The position numbers were made by a program, and so were the translations under genes. The notes beneath the pieces are model-generated. The model ran no database searches. It was not told the DNA's origin and saw nothing but the letters and a program-made list of their open reading frames with translations. From assembly GCF_001625015.1 (NCBI RefSeq), contig NZ_LVWJ02000019.1:310001-374000 (forward strand): 64,000 nucleotides of DNA, given 5' to 3'. Below, in pieces: positions 9,134 through 17,736 of this stretch. The stretch comes from Lewinella sp. 4G2 (lineage in GTDB: Bacteria > Bacteroidota > Bacteroidia > Chitinophagales > Saprospiraceae). Every line of letters starts with the position of its first letter. Position 1 is the first letter of the stretch.

Positions 9134-9434
9134 GTATTGGGGTTGCTTCAATTCGCAGATGTCGCGTATCCCTCACCCCAAAACCTTCACACTCTCTTAA
9201 CTTAAAAAAAAAAGCAAACCAGCCCAAAAGTTGTGACCATCCAAATTTCCCACGTCCTAAAGGCAGTTAAACGATAAAAAAGAACCTTCCCGATCAACCC
9301 CAATCCAAGTCTTCTAGTGCAAACAAAATAAATACCGGACAACAACTCCATTTTCTCTTTTCGTCCAGAAATAACGCCGAGGAGAAATACCGGCCCAGTG
9401 ATTAAGTAATGTGTGTGTATAAGTGAAATTTTCT

Positions 9435-9468
9435 GCCACGAGTGCTTTTCAGCGCTCGTGGCCTTTTT
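9435..9468 (+). terminator. Orphan intrinsic terminator, possible small RNA 3' end
   Basis: GCCACGAG/CTCGTGGC stem (9435-9442 with 9455-9462), extendable through GC pairs, followed by CTTTTTT. It is 300 nt past the htpG terminator and no plus-strand gene lies between them. The rest of the 9055-9633 spacer holds no supportable gene; 9479-9598 holds short degenerate direct repeats (GATCCCGG at both ends, ACCACGnAGTAG twice). Confidence 0.7.
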
Positions 9469-9620
9469 TATTACTGTCGATCCCGGAAGGACCACGCAGT
9501 AGACGCGAAGCGCATCACCAAGATAGCCCGGACCACGAAGTAGCTGCGTAGCAAATCAGATTTGTCCGAAGGACAAAGCAGATCCCGGCGACGTGATGCC
9601 ACGAGTGCCACGATTTTAGC

Positions 9621-9628
9621 TACCTTCA
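9621..9628 (+). promoter_or_regulatory. -7-like box directly before the Dabb lipoprotein start
   Basis: TACCTTCA ends 5 nt before the ATG at 9634, the same geometry as the other near-leaderless genes here. The match to TAnnTTTG is partial. Confidence 0.4.
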
Positions 9629-9633
9629 AATCC

Positions 9634-10062
9634 ATGAGATACCTCCTCCCCCTCCTCTTCCTCCTAGCCTGCAACACCCCCGACCAACCGGGCACCAACG
9701 ACGCACTCACCGAAACCACCACCACAACCGCTCCCATGATGGCTGAAACCCCGGATTCCCTCTTGCGCCACGCCGTTCTTTTCTCGTTCAAAGAAAGTGC
9801 TTACCCCGCCGGCGCTAAAGCAGTAGAGGATGCCTTTCGGGAGTTGCCCAATAAGATTCCGGAGATTCATGATTTCGAATGGGGCACCAACAACAGCCCC
9901 GAAGGCTTGGACCAGGGCTATACCCACCTCTTTTTCGTCACCTTCAAATCGGAAGAGGACCGCGCGGCCTACCTCCCCCACCCCGATCACTTGGCATTTG
10001 TGGAGGCGCTTAAGCCTCACTTGGACCAAGTCCTGGTGCTCGATTACTGGACGCAGCGGTAG
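9634..10062 (+). CDS. Lipoprotein with stress-responsive Dabb domain
   Basis: 142 aa from ATG 9634. The first residues form a classic lipoprotein signal (MRYLLPLLFLLAC, lipid-modified Cys13), which selects this start over the in-frame one at 9562. After a Thr-rich linker, residues about 45-142 are a Dabb (dimeric alpha/beta barrel) domain: LLRHAVLFSFKESAY, VEDAFRELPNKIPEI, and THLFFVTFKSEEDRAAYLPHPDHLAFV. Dabb proteins are small dimeric barrels of varied or unknown function; a membrane-anchored form is typical of Bacteroidota. Likely first gene of a plus-strand run through 12.8 kb. Confidence 0.85.
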   Translation: MRYLLPLLFLLACNTPDQPGTNDALTETTTTTAPMMAETPDSLLRHAVLFSFKESAYPAGAKAVEDAFRELPNKIPEIHDFEWGTNNSPEGLDQGYTHLFFVTFKSEEDRAAYLPHPDHLAFVEALKPHLDQVLVLDYWTQR

Positions 10063-10140
10063 GGAACTTCAGGCTACCCACCTTTCGCACGCAACAATGC
10101 GGCCACTTTTGGGGTATCATGGGCCAACTCATTCCCCACA

Positions 10141-10764
10141 ATGGCCACTCCCCTCCACACGGCGTTACTCTCCGCCCGCCCCTACCCTGTCTACCGGCAA
10201 TTTCTGACGGACCTGCTCGAAAAAGAAGGCCGCACTACGGGCGATAACCAGTCCGAACTCTACGTCAGCATCGCCAAACTGAACCAGGCAAGGATGGGCC
10301 GGCTCGACCGCAAGAACCGCCTTACCGATGAGTTTCGGGAGTTGCTTACTGGTCTCACCAAAAATTACACCATTCTCGTCCTCACCGAAGGTTGGTGTGG
10401 GGATGCGGCGCAGATCGTCCCGGTCCTGAACTGGATGGCGGAGGCCAGCCCACGCGTCCAGCTCTTCTGCGCCCTCCGCGACGCTAACCTGCCGTTGATG
10501 GATCAGTTCCTGACCAACGGCGGCCGCTCCATCCCCAAGGTTTTCTTCCTGGAGGCCGGCACCGAAAACATCCTCGCTACCTGGGGGCCGCGGCCGCTCA
10601 TCGCCCAGACGATCTCGATGGCTTACAAACGCAAGCCCGAACCGAAGGAGAGTTACGAAGTCCACCACGCGGAATTACACAAATGGTACGCGCGGGATAA
10701 AACCCTTTCCACCCAGGCGGAATTACAATCCATACTCACTTGGCTGGAAAGTAGTGGCCAGTAA
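10141..10764 (+). CDS. Thioredoxin-like protein with WCGD site
   Basis: 207 aa, no signal peptide. The central part (about 75-165) is a thioredoxin fold: YTILVLTEGWCGDAAQIVPVLNWMAE with a single Cys86 in W-C-G-D, then cis-Pro region SIPKVFFL. Because the second Cys of CxxC is Asp88, it cannot form the usual redox pair and is more likely a monothiol or binding protein. A family of such cytoplasmic thioredoxin-like proteins is common in Bacteroidota; its partner is unknown. It precedes ubiX by 28 bp and is probably in one operon with it. Confidence 0.8.
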   Translation: MATPLHTALLSARPYPVYRQFLTDLLEKEGRTTGDNQSELYVSIAKLNQARMGRLDRKNRLTDEFRELLTGLTKNYTILVLTEGWCGDAAQIVPVLNWMAEASPRVQLFCALRDANLPLMDQFLTNGGRSIPKVFFLEAGTENILATWGPRPLIAQTISMAYKRKPEPKESYEVHHAELHKWYARDKTLSTQAELQSILTWLESSGQ

Positions 10765-10792
10765 TGTTTACCACGGCCCCAAACCGCATCCC

Positions 10793-11359
10793 ATGAAAAA
10801 ACACAAGATCGTCGTCGCCATCGGCGGAAGTTCCGGTAGCCTCTACGCCAAATTATTGCTGGACCGACTGGCCGGACTATCCGACCAGTGGGAGGCCGTC
10901 GGCGTCGTCATGACGGATAATGGGCGTTACAACTGGGAGCTGGAGTTGGGGGAGTTTTCCGAGGCGCTTTACCCCGACTTTACCTTTTACCAGAAGATGG
11001 ATTTCATGGCCCCCTTCGCCTCCGGTTCGGCGAAGTACGGCACGATGATCGTCTGCCCCTGTTCCATGGGTTTGCTGGCCCGCATCGCTACCGGCGTCAG
11101 CGCGGACCTCATCACGCGGGCAGCGGACGTCGTGATGAAGGAGCGCCGCCGCCTCATTATTGTTCCCCGGGAGACGCCCCTTAGTTTGATACACCTCCGC
11201 AACATGGTGGCCATCACCGAAAGTGGCGGGATAATTTGCCCCGCCATCCCTAGCTTCTACGGCAGCGCCGCTACGCCGAATGAATTAGGCCTGACCGTCG
11301 TCGACCGCGTCCTCGACCTAGCCGGATTTGAACTAGACACCTTCCGTTGGGGAGAATAA
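10793..11359 (+). CDS. ubiX: Flavin prenyltransferase UbiX
   Basis: 188 aa. Joins a dimethylallyl group to FMN to make prenylated FMN, the cofactor of UbiD-type decarboxylases. The N-terminal FMN-binding Rossmann motif IVVAIGGSSGSLYAKLLLDRL is present, followed by FASGSAKYGTMIVCPCSMGLLARIATG and the RRLIIVPRETPLS segment characteristic of the family. The start at 10793 matches family N-termini; the in-frame start at 10754 overlaps the preceding gene. No ubiD is in the window. Confidence 0.93.
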   Translation: MKKHKIVVAIGGSSGSLYAKLLLDRLAGLSDQWEAVGVVMTDNGRYNWELELGEFSEALYPDFTFYQKMDFMAPFASGSAKYGTMIVCPCSMGLLARIATGVSADLITRAADVVMKERRRLIIVPRETPLSLIHLRNMVAITESGGIICPAIPSFYGSAATPNELGLTVVDRVLDLAGFELDTFRWGE

Positions 11360-11388
11360 AATAGATATAACTGACTAATTAATTTGAT

Positions 11389-11745
11389 ATGGCCAAAGTA
11401 TTCCAATTAAATACCTGCACCACCTGTCAGCGCATTCTCGGCGAATACGGCGAGCGCCCCGACATGGAAGTGATCAACATCAAGGACCGCCCGGTCACCG
11501 AAGCCGAACTGGACCACATGCGCGACCTTGCGGGTAGCTACGAAGTCCTCTTCAGCCGCCGCGCCATGAAGTACCGCAGCCTGGGCCTCGCCGATAAAGT
11601 ACTGGCCGAGGAAGACTACAAACGCCTGATTCTCGAAGAATACACCTTCCTGAAACGCCCCGTCACCATCATCGGCGACCAGATTTTTATCGGTAATTCC
11701 AAAAAGCAGGTAGCCGCCGCGATTGCCGCTATGAATGAGGAATAA
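11389..11745 (+). CDS. ArsC/Spx-like protein
   Basis: 118 aa, cytoplasmic. Thioredoxin-related ArsC/Spx fold with C10-T-T-C13 near the N-terminus (VFQLNTCTTCQRIL) and the C-terminal PVTIIGDQIFIGNSKKQV segment with its cis-Pro. Members include arsenate reductases and the Spx regulator; the CxxC and short length fit the uncharacterised YffB/Spx-like branch better than a classic ArsC. An AT-rich -7-like box (TTAATTTG, 11379-11386) ends 2 nt before the ATG, so this gene may have its own leaderless transcript. Confidence 0.8.
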   Translation: MAKVFQLNTCTTCQRILGEYGERPDMEVINIKDRPVTEAELDHMRDLAGSYEVLFSRRAMKYRSLGLADKVLAEEDYKRLILEEYTFLKRPVTIIGDQIFIGNSKKQVAAAIAAMNEE

Positions 11746-11773
11746 TAAAGACGCTCTCAAACAGATTATTTAG

Positions 11774-11791
11774 GGCGCTGCCGCAGGTGCC
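11774..11791 (+). repeat. 18-bp dispersed repeat, intergenic copy
   Basis: An exact GGCGCTGCCGCAGGTGCC, 28 bp past the stop of the ArsC-like gene and about 70 bp before the hemF promoter. Confidence 0.9.
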
Positions 11792-11858
11792 AAGAAATTG
11801 GAAAAATGAGGACCGCAATTTGACAACGGACCCACCCAGTAACGAAGGACGACGCCCT

Positions 11859-11866
11859 ACCTTGCG
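11859..11866 (+). promoter_or_regulatory. Candidate -7 box for hemF
   Basis: TACCTTGC lies 20 nt before the hemF ATG, implying a leader of roughly 15 nt. Confidence 0.4.
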
Positions 11867-11886
11867 GACCAACCCAAGTAAGGACC

Positions 11887-12792
11887 ATGGCCCCCAACAA
11901 ACAGGAAATAACCGACTACTTCCGTACCCTCCAGGACAACATCTGTACCGCCCTCAGCGCCGCCGATGGTAACGATTTTGTGGAGGACAGCTGGGAACGC
12001 CCCGGCGGTGGCGGCGGCCGGGCCCGCGTCCTGAATGGTCACCACATCCAGAAGGGAGGCGTGAACTGGAGCGCCGTCCACGGTAACCTCCCCCCCGCCG
12101 CGGCGCAGAGCCTGAAAATTGGGACGGAGGAAACCAACTTTTACGCCACGGGCGTGAGCATCGTGCTCCATCCCCGTAACCCCCACGTGCCGATCATCCA
12201 TATGAACGTCCGCTACTTTGAGCTGGACGGTGGCCGCTTCTGGTTCGGTGGTGGGATTGATCTGACGCCCCACTACGTCGTACCCGAGCAAGCCGCCTAC
12301 TTCCACCAGCAGCTCAAGGACACCTGCGACCGTTTTGACGGCGCCTACTACGACCGTTTCAAGACCTGGGCGGACGATTACTTCTACATCCCCCACCGCC
12401 AGGAGACCCGCGGCGTGGGCGGTATTTTCTTCGACCGCCTCGAGCCAGTCACCGAAGGCAAATCGAAACGCGAACTGTTCGATTTCACTGCGGCCGTCGG
12501 GGAAACCTTCGTCCCTACCTACCTCCACCTTCTGGGTCTGAACCAGGATAAGCCCGTCACCGAGGACGAACTTCGCTGGCAGGAACTCCGCCGCGGCCGC
12601 TACGTGGAATTCAATTTGGTCTGGGACCGGGGCACCAAATTCGGCCTCACCACCAATGGCCGCACCGAATCCATCCTGATGAGCCTTCCCCCACTCGCCG
12701 GTTGGACCTACGATTACCAACCCACCCCCGAAAGCCGGGAAGCCTTCACGTTGGCCAACCTGAAAAAGGGCGTGGACTGGCTGGCGGGATAA
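11887..12792 (+). CDS. hemF: Oxygen-dependent coproporphyrinogen III oxidase
   Basis: 301 aa. Oxidatively decarboxylates coproporphyrinogen III to protoporphyrinogen IX in haem synthesis, using O2. Family motifs are continuous: WERPGGGGGRARVL, HPRNPHVPIIHMNVRYFE, FWFGGGIDLTPHY, RGVGGIFFDRL and YVEFNLVWDRGTKFGLTTNGRTESILMSLPP. Length is that of a typical HemF. The aerobic enzyme points to an aerobic lifestyle, in line with the di-haem peroxidase at 59 kb. Confidence 0.97.
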   Translation: MAPNKQEITDYFRTLQDNICTALSAADGNDFVEDSWERPGGGGGRARVLNGHHIQKGGVNWSAVHGNLPPAAAQSLKIGTEETNFYATGVSIVLHPRNPHVPIIHMNVRYFELDGGRFWFGGGIDLTPHYVVPEQAAYFHQQLKDTCDRFDGAYYDRFKTWADDYFYIPHRQETRGVGGIFFDRLEPVTEGKSKRELFDFTAAVGETFVPTYLHLLGLNQDKPVTEDELRWQELRRGRYVEFNLVWDRGTKFGLTTNGRTESILMSLPPLAGWTYDYQPTPESREAFTLANLKKGVDWLAG

Positions 12793-12841
12793 TTCCTGCG
12801 GTCGGGCTCGGACACGGCACGTGCAAATTGCGCCAAGCGTA

Positions 12842-12849
12842 TATCTTTA
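12842..12849 (+). promoter_or_regulatory. -7 box directly before the DUF58 gene
   Basis: TATCTTTA, ending 6 nt before the ATG at 12856; one base from TAnnTTTG. Predicts a start of transcription at or next to the start codon. Confidence 0.55.
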
Positions 12850-12855
12850 CCCTCA

Positions 12856-14208
12856 ATGCGTGAGCACCTCAATTCCTTTTACGACCACCTGCGCTATTTC
12901 TACCTGGGCAACCGCTTCTTCTACGCGGTAGCCGGAGTGATCTTGCTATCCGTAATTGGTTTTTCCGCAAACTGGGTTTTCTACCTGGCCGTGCTGGGCC
13001 TTGTCGCATTGGTGATTGCCACGCTATACGATGTCTACTTACTCTACCGGGCGGCCAGCGGTATCTCCGCTACCCGACGGACACCCAAGGTCCTTTCCCT
13101 GAGCGATGAGATGGCCATCCGCGTAAAGGTGCGCAACGATGGGGCCGCCCCCGTCGCCGCCACGCTGGTGGATGAACTCCCCGCCCAACTACAAATCCGC
13201 GATCATCGAATTGCCTTTACCCTCGATCCGGACCAGGAGAAAGAACTGACCTACCCCGTCCGCCCCATGTCGCGGGGTGAATACGCCTTTGGCAACATCA
13301 ATATCTTCCTGACGAGCAATCTGGGTTTGGGCGAACGACGCGTGGAGGTACCCGCTGAGGAAGTCGTCCCCGTCTACCCCAGTATTCTGCAAATGCGGCA
13401 GTTTGCTCTGAAGGCGAAAACGACAATCCCCGCCCCCGGCATGCGGAGGATGCGCCGCCTGGCCAAGAGCTACGAATTTGACCAGATCAAGGACTACGTG
13501 CTGGGTGATGACTTCCGCAGCATCAACTGGAAGGCCACCGGCCGCCACCAAAAACTGATGGTCAATCAGTACGAAGACGAACGCGCCCAGCGGGTATTCT
13601 GCGTAATCGATAAAGGCCGGACCATGCTGATGCCCTTTGACGGGCTGAGTTTAATGGATTACTCCATCAACGCCACGCTGGCCCTCAGTAATGTTATCAT
13701 TAATCGTCAGGACCGGGCTGGCCTCCTCACCTTCTCCGACAAGATCGGGAACGTCCTCCCCGCCGACAGCAAACCAGACCACATCCGGCGGCTGCTCGAC
13801 GTACTGTACCGGCAGCAGGAAAGGCAGAAAGAATCCAATTACGACCTGCTTTACTATGCCAGCCGGCGTTTGCTGGGAGGACGGAGTCTCCTGATCTTAT
13901 TCACCAATTTTGAGAGCAATTACGCACTGGATCGGGTGTTACCGGGCTTGCGAAAGATCACCAAGGCCCACCAGTTGGTCGTGATCATGTTTGAAAATAC
14001 GGAGGTCGCCGACAAACTGGAGGGGCGCGTAGAAACCGTTGAGGAGCTGTACCAACAGTCCACCGCCCGCCACTTCATTCAGCAAAAGCAACTCATGGCT
14101 GCCCGGCTACGGCAGAACGGAGTTAAAGTGATCCTCACCCGCCCGGAAAACCTGACTGGCGACGTCATTAATAAGTACTTGGAACTGAAGGCTCGGGGAG
14201 TAATCTAG
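12856..14208 (+). CDS. DUF58 domain membrane protein
   Basis: 450 aa. Two membrane segments at about 22-65, an immunoglobulin-like stretch (about 75-160), then the DUF58 signature (MRRLAKSYEFDQIKDYVLGDDFRSINWKATGRHQKLMV is the conserved core, near 195-235) leading into a vWA-like domain with VFCVIDKGRTM. DUF58 proteins usually act with MoxR AAA ATPases as chaperone-type complexes; no moxR is adjacent, which is unusual. The -7 box ending 6 nt before the ATG supports this start. Confidence 0.88.
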   Translation: MREHLNSFYDHLRYFYLGNRFFYAVAGVILLSVIGFSANWVFYLAVLGLVALVIATLYDVYLLYRAASGISATRRTPKVLSLSDEMAIRVKVRNDGAAPVAATLVDELPAQLQIRDHRIAFTLDPDQEKELTYPVRPMSRGEYAFGNINIFLTSNLGLGERRVEVPAEEVVPVYPSILQMRQFALKAKTTIPAPGMRRMRRLAKSYEFDQIKDYVLGDDFRSINWKATGRHQKLMVNQYEDERAQRVFCVIDKGRTMLMPFDGLSLMDYSINATLALSNVIINRQDRAGLLTFSDKIGNVLPADSKPDHIRRLLDVLYRQQERQKESNYDLLYYASRRLLGGRSLLILFTNFESNYALDRVLPGLRKITKAHQLVVIMFENTEVADKLEGRVETVEELYQQSTARHFIQQKQLMAARLRQNGVKVILTRPENLTGDVINKYLELKARGVI

Positions 14209-14231
14209 GTGGCCCAAAGCCCAACCTTCGT

Positions 14232-14600
14232 TCAGTGAAGGCCCGGAAAAAAGGCATCTTCCAAGTGCTCCAGATCGTACTGCCCGTTTGGGTGCAGGAC
14301 GATGGAGATTACGTCGAAGCGAAAGGCGCCCTCGTGGTTGGCGGTGTACATGAAGTGAGCAGCAGCCTTAGCGAGAAGCTTTTTCTTGGCATCGGTAAAG
14401 GCAACTGTTGGGTGCCCGTGGCCCAATCCCCGCCGGGTTTTTACCTCGATGAAGTAATAGGTTTCATCCTTTAAAGCGATCAGGTCGATCTCCGCCCGCC
14501 GGTAGCGATAGCTGCTTTCCACGATGGTGAAGCCGCGTTGGTGCAGGTACCCCTCCGCGATCGCCTCCCCTAGCTGGCCCGTCTGCTGGCTGTCTTTCAC
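14232..14600 (-). CDS. YraN/UPF0102 endonuclease-like protein
   Basis: 122 aa. Restriction-endonuclease-like fold of the UPF0102 family: GQLGEAIAEGYLHQRGF, then the catalytic pattern with Glu37/Asp39 and E52-V-K54 (AEIDLIALKDETYYFIEVKTR). Usually near ribonuclease HII or signal peptidase genes; here it stands alone and converges with the DUF58 gene. Its role, probably in DNA or RNA processing, is not settled. Confidence 0.9.
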   Translation of the reverse strand: MKDSQQTGQLGEAIAEGYLHQRGFTIVESSYRYRRAEIDLIALKDETYYFIEVKTRRGLGHGHPTVAFTDAKKKLLAKAAAHFMYTANHEGAFRFDVISIVLHPNGQYDLEHLEDAFFPGLH

Positions 14601-14693
14601 GGTTGAAAGGTAAGGGTTGCACCATCAGATGCCATTTGCGCGAGAAAACACCAGCCCGGCATCCGTCGTTACGTTGGCAAGCTAAAAGGACGT

Positions 14694-14701
14694 TAATTTT
14701 A
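14694..14701 (+). promoter_or_regulatory. Candidate promoter of the outer-membrane protein gene
   Basis: TAATTTTA at 14694-14701 with a TTG at 14674-14676, 17 nt apart, resembling the -33/-7 pair of Bacteroidota. The leader to the ATG at 14806 would be about 100 nt. Confidence 0.4.
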
Positions 14702-14805
14702 GCCCCCGAGCCAACGTGTGCTTCGTTGCTGGCGTCCTCCGCTACGCAAGGCGACGGCTGCTTCGAGGCGCCCAGTTTTACTTTACCAAACTCCAAGCAA
14801 AGGTT

Positions 14806-15429
14806 ATGAATAAGTCCCTTCTCTTTCTTCTTCTCCTGATATTCAGTTGTTCCACCACCGCCTTCGCCCAAACTTCGGAGGAAGAAGCACAGGACGATCT
14901 TGACTACTATAACAACTCCACCACTAGCGACTACAGTGGAGATCGTAGTGGTAAACTGTGGTACGGTACGGGGGCAATCCTGGGCTTCAATTCCAATACC
15001 GTTCAGAGCAACTTCGTGTTGGGGCTTACCCCGATCGTCGGGTACAAACTCAATAATTGGTTAAGCGTTGGCCCTCGCGCTGGCATCACTTACAATCGGA
15101 TCCGTTTTGCCAGCTTCAACAGCGCGCCGGATGAAAAGTACAGTTTCATTGAGTGGAGTGCAGGTCCCTTTGCTCGTGCTCTTGTCTACCGCGGCATCTT
15201 CGTGCACGCAGAATACAGCGTCACCAGCGAAGCAACGGGGATTGACCAGAATACCAATGAAGTAGTGAAGAGTACTCGCTTCACACCCTTCCTTGGTGCA
15301 GGACTCCAACAGGGCGGTGGCATTGGCGCGACGGGTTTTGAAGTTCTGATTCTATTCCGTCTCTCTCAGGCGGAATTGATTGGTGACCGCCCATTTGAAA
15401 TTCGGACGGGGATCAATTACAACTTCTAA
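14806..15429 (+). CDS. Outer-membrane beta-barrel protein
   Basis: 207 aa from ATG 14806, with signal peptide MNKSLLFLLLLIFSC...AFAQ. The rest alternates short strands (LWYGTGAILGFNSN, FVLGLTPIVGYKLNNWLSVGPRAGITYN) and ends in an aromatic residue (IRTGINYNF), as small OmpW/porin-type barrels do. The in-frame start at 14716 would put 30 residues before the signal peptide and is rejected. No specific function recognised. Confidence 0.75.
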   Translation: MNKSLLFLLLLIFSCSTTAFAQTSEEEAQDDLDYYNNSTTSDYSGDRSGKLWYGTGAILGFNSNTVQSNFVLGLTPIVGYKLNNWLSVGPRAGITYNRIRFASFNSAPDEKYSFIEWSAGPFARALVYRGIFVHAEYSVTSEATGIDQNTNEVVKSTRFTPFLGAGLQQGGGIGATGFEVLILFRLSQAELIGDRPFEIRTGINYNF

Positions 15430-15505
15430 GAAACCAGCCAACCTTAGTAGACCTCACCTACTTGGCTAGACCCAAAACCGGGCTATGGAAGTGCGTAATT
15501 AGTAA

Positions 15506-16333
15506 TTACTCTCCAATCCCCCCAAGCTCCACTCCTTCGCTGTAAGCCATTTTGATGCCGTTAGCGGACATGGCTGCCTTTACCCGCTCATTCACGGCGA
15601 AGGTCGCATCCCAGAAATCGTTCGGCTTCACAAATGGCCGAATGGCAACGATGATATTATGGGTATCATAAGATTCAATCCCCACCTGCGGGATGGGATC
15701 GTTCAGGATGATATCTAAATCCTGCAAGCACTCCAGAATAATTGATTTCAGCCGTGGAAATGATTCTTCGTAAGCCATCAGGATAGACAATTCCAACCGG
15801 ATGTAACCCTGTGTACTAAAGTTCGTCACTACGCCTCCGATGACATTGGCATTGGGCACAATCAGTGTTTTCTCACCGGGCGTCCTCAGGATGGTATTAA
15901 ATATCTGGATCTCTTCCACCCGGCCAAAATAGCTGTCGGGAATCTGCACCCAGTCTCCAATTCGGTAGGGCCGAAATAATATGATAATGATGCCCGCCGC
16001 AAAATTGGACAGGCTTCCCTGCAGAGCAAGACCGATCGCAAAACTAGCAGCCGCCAGCACCGCTACAAAGGAGGCTACGTCGATACCCAGGACTCCCGCA
16101 ACCGTGAAGAGTAAGAGGATCTTCAGTAAAATCCCCACGACGGAACCAAGGAAAGGCGTCAAATCCTGACCGATGCCCCGCGCCGACATGGCTTTCACGG
16201 CAATAGTTACCAATTTATTGATGATCCGTATGCCGACCAACATGATCACGATGGCGGCCAGTACCTTGGGGGCGTACTCCATTGCCATGGTGACCGCCGT
16301 ATCGAGGTAATTCGTCATTGTTTCCGTCTCCAT
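15506..16333 (-). CDS. Small-conductance mechanosensitive channel (MscS family)
   Basis: 275 aa. Three membrane helices (about 14-38, 58-80, 88-118); TM3 carries the Gly/Ala-rich packing pattern VAVLAAASFAIGLALQGSLSNFAAGI. Then the beta domain (FRPYRIGDWVQIP, RTPGEKTLIVPNANVIGGVVTNFS) and alpha/beta tail. It releases solutes under hypo-osmotic shock. A TATCTTGC box three nt before the ATG supports the METETMTNYL start rather than the internal ATG at 16318. Confidence 0.93.
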   Translation of the reverse strand: METETMTNYLDTAVTMAMEYAPKVLAAIVIMLVGIRIINKLVTIAVKAMSARGIGQDLTPFLGSVVGILLKILLLFTVAGVLGIDVASFVAVLAAASFAIGLALQGSLSNFAAGIIIILFRPYRIGDWVQIPDSYFGRVEEIQIFNTILRTPGEKTLIVPNANVIGGVVTNFSTQGYIRLELSILMAYEESFPRLKSIILECLQDLDIILNDPIPQVGIESYDTHNIIVAIRPFVKPNDFWDATFAVNERVKAAMSANGIKMAYSEGVELGGIGE

Positions 16334-16336
16334 ACC

Positions 16337-16344
16337 GCAAGATA
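16337..16344 (-). promoter_or_regulatory. -7 box directly before mscS
   Basis: Minus strand TATCTTGC, three nt before the ATG at 16333; predicts a leaderless mRNA. Confidence 0.5.
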
Positions 16345-16387
16345 AAAAGTGGCCGGAAAGAGCACCATTAAACTGGAGTAAGGAAGC

Positions 16388-17671
16388 TTACTTAGTCTTC
16401 CGCTTCTGCTTCTTCGCCGCAGGGAATAGGATATTATTCAAAATTAGCCGATACCCGGGGCTATTGGGGTGCAGGCTGAGGTCCGTCTCCGGGTCATTTA
16501 CGAAGTGCTGGTAATCCGCCGGGTCGTGACCGGCGTAAAAGCTGAAGAAGCCCTCCCCAAAATTACCGTGCAGGTAGCGTACTTCCTTGGCGGGTTTATT
16601 CTCTCCCAGGATCAAGATATCCGATTTGATCGTCCGCTTCTGGAAGGCCGTCGTCTGGCCCATGAACCCTTTAACCGTGCGGAAGTGATTCTGGGTGAGC
16701 ATCGTCGGTACCGGGTCCCACTTAGCGCTGAAGTCGAACAGCGTGAAGTAATCCTGGTCCTTACTCACCTTGCGCGGGTTGTGGTCGATATCGCTGAACT
16801 CGTATTCCAGCGGATTACGTCGCAGCTTAAAATCCTGGAAAGCAAAGGTCTTCGAGAAATCCAACTTGGATTGTGCCGTCGGGTCGATCGGGTCGCCGTC
16901 GTACATCTCGGCACAGATGTCGAGACCCTCAGCGGCCAGGGCGATGTCGTAGCTATCCGTCGCCGAACACATGGCAAACATGAAGCCGCCGCCACCGACG
17001 AACTCACGGACTTTCTTCACGACGGCCAACTTGCTCTGGCTGACTTTATCGAAACCATTTTCTTTGGCGAGTTTCTCCTGGTAGGCCACCTGCCGGCGGT
17101 ACCAACCAGCGGTGTGGTAAGCCTTGTAGAAGCGGCCGTGCTGCCCCGTAAAGTCCTCGTGGTGGAGGTGCAGCCAGTCGTACTCGGCCAGGTTATCCTC
17201 CAGCACTTCGGTATCGTAAACCGTTTCGTAGGGGATTTCGGCGTAGGTCAGCACGAGCGTTACCGCGTCGTCCCATGGTTGCACTTCGGTGCCTTCCCGG
17301 AAGTTGAACTCGGGCGTGTAGACGGCGATCTTCGGCGCCTTCTCCAGTTTCATCGCGTCCATGTTCTTCTCCGGGTTGGCGATCTCAGCGATGATGGCGT
17401 TGAACTTCCCGTCCGGAATCACCTCGTACTTCACGCCCCGCGTCAGGCACTCCCGCTCGAAGGCCCGGCTGTGTTGGAAGGCAAAACTGCCGCCCCGGTA
17501 GTTCAGTAACCACCAGGCCTCGATCTCATTGGAAAGCACCCAGTAGGCGATACCGTAAGCTTTCAAATGGTCCGTCTGCGATTCGTCCATCGGGATCAAA
17601 ATCGTAGATGCCCGTGCGGTCACGGAGCTAACGAGTAACAGGAGAATAAAGGATAGTTTGCGTAAAGACAT
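16388..17671 (-). CDS. Secreted GATase1-like protein (often labelled asparagine synthetase B)
   Basis: 427 aa from the ATG at 17671, just before the signal peptide MSLRKLSFILLLLVSSVTARA. The protein begins STILIPMDESQTDHLKAYGIAYWVL and holds GGGGFMFAMCSATDS, a turn-then-Cys like a class I glutamine amidotransferase nucleophile elbow. As I recall, homologues in Bacteroidota are often named asparagine synthetase B, but I see neither the N-terminal Cys2 glutaminase nor the AsnB synthetase ATP site, and the protein is exported, so that name looks wrong. Function unknown. Upstream, GAACTTTA ends 6 nt before the ATG, similar to the near-leaderless pattern. It lies 65 bp downstream of the BNR lipoprotein gene and may be co-transcribed. 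Confidence 0.7.
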   Translation of the reverse strand: MSLRKLSFILLLLVSSVTARASTILIPMDESQTDHLKAYGIAYWVLSNEIEAWWLLNYRGGSFAFQHSRAFERECLTRGVKYEVIPDGKFNAIIAEIANPEKNMDAMKLEKAPKIAVYTPEFNFREGTEVQPWDDAVTLVLTYAEIPYETVYDTEVLEDNLAEYDWLHLHHEDFTGQHGRFYKAYHTAGWYRRQVAYQEKLAKENGFDKVSQSKLAVVKKVREFVGGGGFMFAMCSATDSYDIALAAEGLDICAEMYDGDPIDPTAQSKLDFSKTFAFQDFKLRRNPLEYEFSDIDHNPRKVSKDQDYFTLFDFSAKWDPVPTMLTQNHFRTVKGFMGQTTAFQKRTIKSDILILGENKPAKEVRYLHGNFGEGFFSFYAGHDPADYQHFVNDPETDLSLHPNSPGYRLILNNILFPAAKKQKRKTK

Positions 17672-17736
17672 ACTCAGTAAAGTTCTGTTAGCCCTAACGT
17701 TTTTACCAACCATTTAGGTGTGCTTCTCTTCGGTAT

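Noticed and set aside
16469-17509. 346-aa plus-strand ORF opposite the GATase-like gene
   Set aside because: Antisense shadow of a well-supported gene; no family motif, no start context.
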